Shown: one piece after another, positions 57,604 to 64,000 of the stretch
Numbering within the stretch: position 1 is the first letter of the stretch
How the letters are laid out: each line of letters opens with the position of its first letter
NCBI GenBank assembly: GCA_958296045.1
Contig: CATQHT010000003.1
Location: forward strand, 1-64,000
Reading direction: 5' to 3'
Length of the DNA: 64,000 nt
Source of the DNA: Rhodothermales bacterium
GTDB lineage: Bacteria; Bacteroidota; Rhodothermia; Rhodothermales; Bin80
Notes under the pieces: generated by a model
Told to the model about the DNA's origin: nothing
Seen by the model: the letters and a program-made list of their open reading frames with translations, nothing else
Database searches by the model: none
Program-made: the position numbers and the translations under genes

Positions 57604-59307
57604 GTGGGCTGGCTGTTCGGATTTGTCGGCGACGCCGCCCGGGCACTGGAGCCTGAACTCAGGCTTCTGCACGAGCCTCCGCTATTTGGCTCCGTTGGTC
57701 AGAACCACTACGTTCAGGCAGGAGGTCCACGCATCACCTGCCGCGGCGGGCCCACCAGCGATCGCAAAGGCACTTGGCTGGCAACCGGGCTTGCCCTGGT
57801 ACCTGGCGGTGGCGAGCTGCTGGGCACCATATCTTGGCAGTCCGTGCTGTCTGGCAAGCCCCCCGGGATAGATCGCCTGGATGGCCACTTCGTGGCCGCG
57901 GTTGCCCGCCCAGAGGGCGTTGACATCTTTACGGACCCCCTGGGGGTGCGCACCCTCCACTATGCGAGCCATGCGGGAGGCTATGCCTTTTCCACGCGGC
58001 TGGATTGGCTGACAAAGCTCTGTGGCGGCCTTGCTATAGACTACGAAGCCTTCGGGTCCTTCTGGCTCGCGTACAACCAGCTTTCCACACGCAGCCTGCT
58101 TTCAGGTGCAAAGCGCCTAGGACCCGGTGGACGACTGTCTCTTCGGCCCCAATCGATCCATCAAAGCGAGTCTCCGTGGCAGTGCCCGGTGGGCAGCGAT
58201 GACCCCGCAGGGGCGGCCCTCCTTCGTGGCCTGCGGCGGTGCTGCGCGCCCGAGGGTATGGGACGTATCAGTCTGGGGCTTTCCGGGGGGATGGATTCGC
58301 GTCTGCTGCTTGCCCTTGGTGCCCATGAGGCGCACGTTTTCGGGCCATCGGATCACCCCGACGTGACGGTGGCGCGCGTAGTGGCATCCCGGGCCGGGGT
58401 GCGGCTGCACCATCTGCACGACAGGGGCTGGGGTGCAGACCAAGCGCTTCGGTGGCTCCGCGCGCGCTCCAGCGTCATGCCACCGATTTCTGCGGCTTCG
58501 GCCGTGCTCGACGCTGGCCATTTCGCCGCACTGCATCAAGCAGGCCTGTCCGTCATTGACGGAGGCTTCGGCGAGGTGGCCCGCCGGCAGTTCATGAACC
58601 GGCTCCTGATGTTCGGCAAGGGCTGGAGCGATTCTGAGCGGGCGCTGGCACTGATAGGTGCTGGACGTCCGAGAATCTTTGCCCCCGATGTAGCAGCAGC
58701 GATGCGGCGCGGCGCCTTGCAAGACATCGAACAGCAGCGCGACGGCCTGCCCGCTGGCATCGGACCAGAAGATGCACTGGACATGATCGGCGTGCGGACG
58801 CGCTTGCCCAACTTCTTCGGATGGGAGCAGGGTCGCCTGGATGCTACAGCCGCTTGTCTGATGCCCTACGCCCAGCCGTCGGTACTGAAGGCTCTTTTCC
58901 AGGTTCCTTTGTCGCAGAGGCGCGGCGGCCGACTCTTTAGGCGCACGATCCGCAACCGCCTCCCCGCGGTGGCGCGATTGCCCCTGGTCAAGGGCACAGC
59001 CGTGTCACCCTTCTGGCTGCCTGCATGGGCCAGCCTAGTGCTAAGCCACACAAGAAAGCGTGCAGGGATAACTGGGTACCAAAATCCCAGAGCCCATCAA
59101 TTCCTTCAAGCCGCTCGCCCTGCTATCCTCGACCTTTTGGGTTCCGAGACGGTACGCACCTGCGCGGTCTACGATCTGGCCGCGTTGCAGCGCATTATTC
59201 GCCGCTATTATGCAGGCGACCGCACGTTCGGTCTAGCAGTTGACTGGTGGCTAGCGTTTGAGCTGTGGCGCCAGACTGTTGAGCAGCGCGCCTGGCGACA
59301 TCGATGA
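57604..59307 (+). CDS. Asparagine synthase-like protein lacking the catalytic Cys
   Basis: A 567-residue protein starting at GTG (MGWLFGFVGDAARAL), 21 bases after ppdK. The C-terminal half has the ATP-pyrophosphatase P-loop in LGLSGGMDSRLLL (S-G-G-x-D-S) as in asparagine synthetase B. The N-terminal half resembles the class II glutaminase fold (VDIFTDPLGVRTLHYASHAG) but lacks the Cys2 nucleophile. It therefore probably cannot hydrolyse glutamine and may act as an amide or lactam ligase, as in some biosynthetic AsnB homologues. Substrate unknown. Confidence 0.78.
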   Translation: MGWLFGFVGDAARALEPELRLLHEPPLFGSVGQNHYVQAGGPRITCRGGPTSDRKGTWLATGLALVPGGGELLGTISWQSVLSGKPPGIDRLDGHFVAAVARPEGVDIFTDPLGVRTLHYASHAGGYAFSTRLDWLTKLCGGLAIDYEAFGSFWLAYNQLSTRSLLSGAKRLGPGGRLSLRPQSIHQSESPWQCPVGSDDPAGAALLRGLRRCCAPEGMGRISLGLSGGMDSRLLLALGAHEAHVFGPSDHPDVTVARVVASRAGVRLHHLHDRGWGADQALRWLRARSSVMPPISAASAVLDAGHFAALHQAGLSVIDGGFGEVARRQFMNRLLMFGKGWSDSERALALIGAGRPRIFAPDVAAAMRRGALQDIEQQRDGLPAGIGPEDALDMIGVRTRLPNFFGWEQGRLDATAACLMPYAQPSVLKALFQVPLSQRRGGRLFRRTIRNRLPAVARLPLVKGTAVSPFWLPAWASLVLSHTRKRAGITGYQNPRAHQFLQAARPAILDLLGSETVRTCAVYDLAALQRIIRRYYAGDRTFGLAVDWWLAFELWRQTVEQRAWRHR

Positions 59308-59453
59308 GATTGTGGGACCAATGAAGGAGCAGCCCCGCCGCGTGCACCGGCGTTGCAAGCACCAACACACTCGGCATAGCAGTCTGAGCCGCAGAAAAAA
59401 TACAGTCCCCAATTTGACTCCGAAGCGCAACATATGCAATCAGGTCTGAGTTT

Positions 59454-61997
59454 TTACCTAACGCGAACGAAGCTACCAGGGCGTATCAGAGCCCCTGTCG
59501 GCCCATTCAGCTGCAACCGGTACAAGTATGTGCCCGAGGGGATGTCAGTGATCCTTAGGTCTATGCTTCGCTTCCATCCCGCAGGCATTTCTCGTGCTGG
59601 CAAGACGAGTACGCGCCTCCCCAGCATATCCAGCACCTCGACGCTCACGCTGGCGTTCCATGGAAGGTCGAACACGATCCGCGTATCCTGCTGAAACGGG
59701 TTCGGAGAGTTACCTCGCAACGTGAAAGCCGTGGGCAACTCCCGTCGTTCAGCATCTAACCCAGACAACACCTCGATAGTAAACTGTAAGGTGTCTTTCT
59801 CCGCATTCACATCCATTACCGTATAGGTATACGTTGCCTGCGGCGTTGTTATGTTTGGCGTTCCGCTCATTGTGCGCGTGTTAGCGTCGAAAGTAAGCCC
59901 GGAAGGAGGATCAGGGCTCAAAGCGTAGCTGTAGGGCGGGGCGCCGCCGTGCGCCTCGGGAAACACCAGGGGTGTGATCGCTTCGTTTCCCGTGTACGTC
60001 TGCGCTGGTATCCTGCCAGGCAACGTCGGCAACGTCCACCACAGTCGGACGGTTGCGTCGCTCGATGCCGTGGCGAGGCGCGTCCCGTCCGGTGAAAACG
60101 CTACCTCTGTTACAGCATTACCTAGGCCGTGCCAAATCCGGTCAATCTGATCGCCTGTGGCCACATTCCACAGTCGGACGGTAAAGTCGTCCGATCCAGA
60201 GGCCAAGCGCGTCCCGTCGGGCGAAAACGCTACGGACCAGACCGGGTGCGTGTGATTCTGAAACACGCGCACCTCATCGCCCGTAGCCACCTCCCACAGT
60301 CGGACGGTTTCGTCGTATGATGCCGAGGCAAGGTGCGTACTGTCGGGCGAAAACGCTACGGATAGGACATGTGACGTGTGGCCATGAAACACGCGGATCT
60401 CATTGCCCGTAGCCACCTCCCACAGTCGGACGGTTTCGTCGCTCGATGCCGAGGCAAGGTGCGTCCCGTCTGGCGAAAACGCTACGGACCAGACCCGGCC
60501 CGTATGGCCCTGAAACACGCGGATCTCATCGCCCGTAGCCACCTCCCACAGTCGGACGGTTGCATCCCCCGATGCCGAGGCAAGGTGCGTGCCGTCGGGC
60601 GAAAACGCTACGGATCCGACCCAGGCCAAGTGGCCCTGAAACACGCGGATCTCATCGCCCGTAGCCACCTCCCACAGTCGGACGGTTGAGTCGAGCGATG
60701 CCGAGGCAAGGTGCGTCCCGTTGGGCGAAAACGCTACGGATCGGACCCCGTCCGTGTGGCCCCGAAACCAGCGCACCTGATCGCCCGTAGCCACCTCCCA
60801 CAGTCGGACGGTTGCGTCGTCCGATGCCGAGGCCAGGTGCGTCCCGTCGGGCGAAAACGCTACGGACCAGACCCACTCCGTGTGGCCCACCGGTTTTACG
60901 TCAAACCAGCGCACCTGATCGCCCGTAGCCACCTCCCACAGTCGGACGGTTGCGGCGTCCGATGCCGAGGCCAGGTGCGTCCCGTCGGGCGAAAACGCTA
61001 CGGATCGGACCCCGGACGTGTGGCCTTGGAACACGCGGATCTCATTGCCCGTAGCCACCTCCCACAGTCGGACGGTTGCGGCGTCCGATGCCGAGGCCAG
61101 GTGCGTCCCGTCGGGCGAAAACGCTACGGATCGGACCCCGGACGTGTGGCCTTGGAACACGCGGATCTCATTGCCCGTAGCTACCTCCCATAGTCGGACG
61201 GTTTCGTCGTTCGATGCCGAGGCAAGGTGCGTCCCGTCGGGCGAAAACGCTACGGACCAGACCCTGTTCGTGTGGCCCTGAAACACGCGGATCTCATCGC
61301 CCGTAGCCACCTCCCACAGTCGGACGGTTGCGTCGCTCGATGCCGAGGCAAGGAGCGTCCCGTCGGGCGAAAACGCTACGGACCAGACCCTGTTCGTGTG
61401 GCCCTGAAACACGCGGATCTCATCGCCCGTAGCCACCTCCCACAGTCGGACGGTTTTGTCACTCGATGCCGAGGCAAGGTGCGTCCCGTCGGGCGAAAAC
61501 GCTACGGATCGGACCCAGTCCGTGTGGCCCTGAAACACGCGGATCTCATCGCCCGTAGCCACCTCCCACAGTCGGACGGTTTTGTCGCTCGATGCCGAGG
61601 CAAGGTGCGTCCCGTCGGGCGAAAACGCTACGGATAGGACCCAGTCCGCGTGGCCCTCGAAGCGGCGCACCGTATCGCCCGTTGCCACGTCCCACAGCTG
61701 GATAGAACCATCATACCCAGTAGGACAGGTGAATCTCAATCCCGAGGCCAAGCGTGTACCGTCGGGCGAAAACGCTACGGAAAATGAATATGCCCTACAC
61801 CCCACCGGCGTGGTCCAAATCGGTTGGGCGGCGGATGGGGCCACTTCCGCCAGCGCCATTAGTGTGGTAATTACGCGCAATATATGACGATAGCGTATTG
61901 GGAATCCCCTAGATGGGCGGGATGACGGTCGAGTACGCCCGAAAGACAGGAGCACGGAGAGCGGTGCAGAAGCATGTACCTTCAATGGTCGAATCAA
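59454..61997 (-). CDS. Secreted 14-fold WD40 repeat protein with T9SS-type tail
   Basis: An 847-codon frame; the start is uncertain, with a hydrophobic segment near LMALAEVAPSAAQ as a possible signal. Fourteen WD40 repeats, of 42 residues each with only one 46, follow (VAFSPDGTHLASAS and TVRLWEVATGDE). Repeats 2-12 are nearly identical, which at DNA level gives 126-bp tandem copies from about 60190 to 61640. Then an Ig-like domain (SGTPNITTPQATYTYTV) and a C-terminal T9SS sorting-like domain (NSPNPFQQDTRIVFDLP to SGTYLYRLQL). Fourteen repeats could make two seven-bladed propellers. Ligand unknown. Confidence 0.85.
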   Translation of the reverse strand: MIRPLKVHASAPLSVLLSFGRTRPSSRPSRGFPIRYRHILRVITTLMALAEVAPSAAQPIWTTPVGCRAYSFSVAFSPDGTRLASGLRFTCPTGYDGSIQLWDVATGDTVRRFEGHADWVLSVAFSPDGTHLASASSDKTVRLWEVATGDEIRVFQGHTDWVRSVAFSPDGTHLASASSDKTVRLWEVATGDEIRVFQGHTNRVWSVAFSPDGTLLASASSDATVRLWEVATGDEIRVFQGHTNRVWSVAFSPDGTHLASASNDETVRLWEVATGNEIRVFQGHTSGVRSVAFSPDGTHLASASDAATVRLWEVATGNEIRVFQGHTSGVRSVAFSPDGTHLASASDAATVRLWEVATGDQVRWFDVKPVGHTEWVWSVAFSPDGTHLASASDDATVRLWEVATGDQVRWFRGHTDGVRSVAFSPNGTHLASASLDSTVRLWEVATGDEIRVFQGHLAWVGSVAFSPDGTHLASASGDATVRLWEVATGDEIRVFQGHTGRVWSVAFSPDGTHLASASSDETVRLWEVATGNEIRVFHGHTSHVLSVAFSPDSTHLASASYDETVRLWEVATGDEVRVFQNHTHPVWSVAFSPDGTRLASGSDDFTVRLWNVATGDQIDRIWHGLGNAVTEVAFSPDGTRLATASSDATVRLWWTLPTLPGRIPAQTYTGNEAITPLVFPEAHGGAPPYSYALSPDPPSGLTFDANTRTMSGTPNITTPQATYTYTVMDVNAEKDTLQFTIEVLSGLDAERRELPTAFTLRGNSPNPFQQDTRIVFDLPWNASVSVEVLDMLGRRVLVLPAREMPAGWKRSIDLRITDIPSGTYLYRLQLNGPTGALIRPGSFVRVR

Positions 61998-62257
61998 GGG
62001 ATCTGATGTTTCAATGGATGTAGCAAGAAGCGTCTGGCCTAGGATCCAAGGGATAAGCTATCCGAGCCATGTCGCCACAGTTAGCGATTCAATATACACC
62101 CGATGCTCCGCCCCCAATTTTAGAAGTATATGAAGATCTTGCGAAGACGAAAGAGGTGATTGTGCGTAAGTCGTGCCAGTGGTTCACCGAATGCCCTGGT
62201 GAATAGTGTGGGTGTGAGGAGGCTGGAGGCGCCGCGCAGCAAATCATGTATGCCCCA
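61998..62257. other. Gap before the trb remnant
   Basis: About 260 bases with no supported gene. After trbF one would expect trbG, but nothing trbG-like is recognised here. Confidence 0.45.
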
Positions 62258-62968
62258 TCAGGGGTGTTGGCCGGTAGCGGCCCATGTGTAGTCGGTGACG
62301 AAAATGCCCAGCGGGTTGTCGAGCAGGATCTCGGCGTCATCGGGCGCGATGACGCGCACCTTGAAGTGTCCTTCGAAGGTTTGCGCAACGCTGCCTGGGG
62401 CTAGGTCGCCCGACTCTCGCCACGCGATTCGATAAACGCCGGATTCACCTGGCACCTTGAGGACGCTGGAGATCTCTTCCACATAGCGCGTCTCTTTGCG
62501 TCGGAGCATCTCCACTAAGGTCTCGGTTTTGCCGCGCACCTCGCGCATAAAGGTGGTCAGCGCATGGCCAGCCACGAAGGCCTGCGCGCGCTTAAGTTGC
62601 ACATTAAGCAGGCGCAGGTCGGAAGGGACCGTCCGCATGTTGTGGATAAAGCGGCGTAGTGCCACCTGCATGGCGTGCTCTGGGGGGTCGGCCACCCCAA
62701 GCTCTGATGCAGCCCGCACCTCACCCAACGCGTCCACCTCCACGATGTAGGGCACCACCTTATGCGTGCGGGCTAAGACGATAAAGCCGGCCGTGAGCGC
62801 GCCATTGGCTATAAGGGCCGTCAGTGCTACCGCCTGCCACAGGCGGCGGCTCTGCGCCAAGTCCCCGAAAAGGCGCTCAAAGGAGTAACGCCCCTCCAGG
62901 TAGGCGTGCCCGCGTTTGGGCAGCTTCTCGCCGCCACGGCGCTTCCAACGTGCAAAAACCCCCTTCAC
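62258..62968 (-). CDS. trbF: Conjugal transfer protein TrbF (VirB8-like)
   Basis: A 236-residue protein with one N-terminal membrane segment (LWQAVALTALIANGALTAGF) and a periplasmic domain containing VVPYIVEVDALGEV and ILLDNPLGIFVTDYTW. These match TrbF/VirB8, a core periplasmic scaffold of type IV secretion systems. The start overlaps the trbL stop (ATGA), as in trb operons, where trbL precedes trbF. No trbG, trbH or trbI follows downstream, so this system is incomplete here. Confidence 0.85.
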   Translation of the reverse strand: MKGVFARWKRRGGEKLPKRGHAYLEGRYSFERLFGDLAQSRRLWQAVALTALIANGALTAGFIVLARTHKVVPYIVEVDALGEVRAASELGVADPPEHAMQVALRRFIHNMRTVPSDLRLLNVQLKRAQAFVAGHALTTFMREVRGKTETLVEMLRRKETRYVEEISSVLKVPGESGVYRIAWRESGDLAPGSVAQTFEGHFKVRVIAPDDAEILLDNPLGIFVTDYTWAATGQHP

Positions 62969-63515
62969 AGGCGCTGCAGCATCCCTTTGAGGTTAAAGGA
63001 TAAGTGGCGGCTGAGGCGGTCGGCGATTCGCTCTGGCAGCGTCAGCCCCAAGACGGCCAAAAGGATGGCGACCGCTGTGATGGACCACAAAAACCCCAGC
63101 CGCGATGTCACCGCCCCCGCGGCGCCACGGGGATCCAGGCGAAAGAGGTTTTCAATGATTTCGAGCCACAAGTTGTCATAGCGGCCGATCAGCGTGACCA
63201 TGTCGTCGCCAATGGCGGCGGCCACGCTTGCCACCAGGATCAGGAAGAAAAGCTTGATCCCCACATACACGACGTACTGCAGGTAGCCGTCGCCCATTGG
63301 GGCGGTGCCCCGGAAGGCCACAAAGCCGACGAAAAAGAGTCCGCCCGTTACGACGATATAGCTCTCCACCAGCGTCACCAAAAGGAGCGCCGCGAGCACT
63401 ACAAAGCACAACAGGATGATGAATGCCGGTACAAACGTCAGAACCACGATCATGTCCGATGTCAGCCCGAGTGCCTTGAGTGTGCTCAGAAAGATGCTCA
63501 GCCCCCCGAGCCTCT
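62965..63515 (-). pseudogene. trbL: TrbL/VirB6 conjugal transfer protein, 5'-truncated
   Basis: Minus strand from about 63515 to 62965 reads SADFLFTERLGGLSIFLSTL followed by five to six hydrophobic segments (VLTFVPAFIILLCFVVLAAL, VESYIVVTGGLFFVGF), typical of the C-terminal part of TrbL. The N-terminal half of the family is missing. Upstream the sequence changes to HIRAN-domain coding in another frame, marking a rearrangement joint near 63515. Confidence 0.7.
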
Positions 63516-63925
63516 CCGTGAACAAGAAATCGGCACTTGAAGCGCCCAAATGCATCTCGGATGAGCTTGGGGAACACCTCATAAGCGTCCGTTACGCGTC
63601 TGCCTCTGTTCCTCTCCAGAATCTGGATTGGGTCCGCCTCGTTCGGCAGCCCAAGGCGGTAGACGTAATCTGCGAAATCAGGGCGCGTCCTATTGAATGC
63701 CCGCCCCGTAAACAGCGGGAATAGCCAGCGGGACTCGTATACCCTATCCATCTTTGGGAAATCCAGCAATGGCCGGAACTTCACCTCTCTCCTTGCCCGG
63801 TCCGCTCCACGAACATAGCGGAATGTGTATTTGGGCTGATTAACATCTGCATCCAACCGTCCAATAGGAAACCATGCTCTGGTGCCCGCTCTTCTGTCCT
63901 GCTATGCCAAGAATAGCGTCTTCAT
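63515..63925 (-). pseudogene. HIRAN-domain-like gene, amber codon and truncated
   Basis: Reads MKTLFLA, then TAG, then QDRRAGTRAWFPIGRL, VYESRWLFPLFTGRAFNRTR and RRVTDAYEVF, ending near RFKCRFLVHG. The order of motifs (FLA-W-QD, W-F-P-I-G-R-L, Y-E-S-x-x-L-F-P-L-F, G-x-R-x-T-D-x-x-E-V-F-P) matches HIRAN-type proteins I recall; the TAG stands where Trp is expected (TGG to TAG). The C-terminal part is lost at the junction with trbL. The name is by memory of the family. Confidence 0.55.
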
Positions 63926-64000
63926 AGTCAACCTCGCCAGTTAAGAAGCTATCTGTAGCCGTATTCTAGGAAGACTGTCGCAAACCGCTTCGCGGCACTT

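Noticed and set aside
56680..57672. 330-codon minus-strand frame opposite ppdK
   Set aside because: A shadow of a conserved gene in GC-rich DNA; no motif.
60129..61637. Long plus-strand frames opposite the WD40 protein
   Set aside because: They mirror the tandem repeats and give low-complexity Arg/Pro/Ser-rich text without domain logic.
60190..61640. Regular 126-bp repeats as a CRISPR array
   Set aside because: Repeats are coding, with no spacer structure and no cas genes.

Overview
The window looks like a chromosomal piece of a Bacteroidota/Rhodothermota-type bacterium (FCB group, probably Rhodothermia). The pointers are a PorZ-like type IX secretion (T9SS) protein, a WD40 protein ending in a T9SS-type sorting domain, bacillithiol deacetylase BshB1, an efp-accB-accC cluster, an hrcA-grpE-dnaJ operon and pyruvate phosphate dikinase. 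This placement is inferred from gene content only.

Region 1 (1-34 kb) is mainly housekeeping with eroded stretches between. A transposase tail (1-309) is followed by a long minus-strand run, read from 11.2 kb down to 0.9 kb: efp, accB, accC, gcvH, guaA, a TPR/periplasmic-binding lipoprotein-type gene, bamD, nadD, a PhoU-like gene, a redoxin and nhaC. Then come bshB1, a group II intron-like relic, leuS and the heat-shock operon hrcA-grpE-dnaJ. Its GrpE is 504 residues and carries two GrpE-like modules. Next are sppA, gpmI, nth, a DUF4105 membrane protein, a beta-propeller lipoprotein, tRNA-Glu, tRNA-His, a broken PHP phosphoesterase gene, ribH overlapping porZ, and a UPF0104 membrane protein.

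Region 2 (34-51.6 kb) is a mobile-element graveyard. IS21 copy A (36231-39023) has a 7-bp target duplication and splits a surface lipoprotein gene whose reading frame is restored exactly if the element is removed. After it come a small exported protein, an IS66 wreck, a ParA stub, a possible intron relic and a propeller lipoprotein. IS21 copy B (44218-51226) is a three-level nest: its istB P-loop is split by an IS1634-like element (44801-49104, 5-bp duplication), whose transposase is split by a serine-recombinase unit (about 45689-47882). After subtracting the inserts, copy B is 93 bp shorter than copy A, explained by four fewer 23-bp terminal repeat units plus one base. A Panacea (SocA/DUF4065) gene is cut by the outer edge of the nest.

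Region 3 (52-64 kb) holds topA, divergent from ppdK and an asparagine-synthase-like gene without the N-terminal cysteine, then a secreted protein of 14 WD40 repeats. The end is a conjugation remnant (trbF, 5'-truncated trbL) joined to a HIRAN-domain pseudogene.

Nonsense codons, frameshifts and gene-poor gaps suggest a genome or island under relaxed selection with active IS movement. No CRISPR array, rRNA or complete new defence system was seen. The least conventional signals are the double GrpE, the nested insertions with their reconstructible frames, and the serine-recombinase unit.
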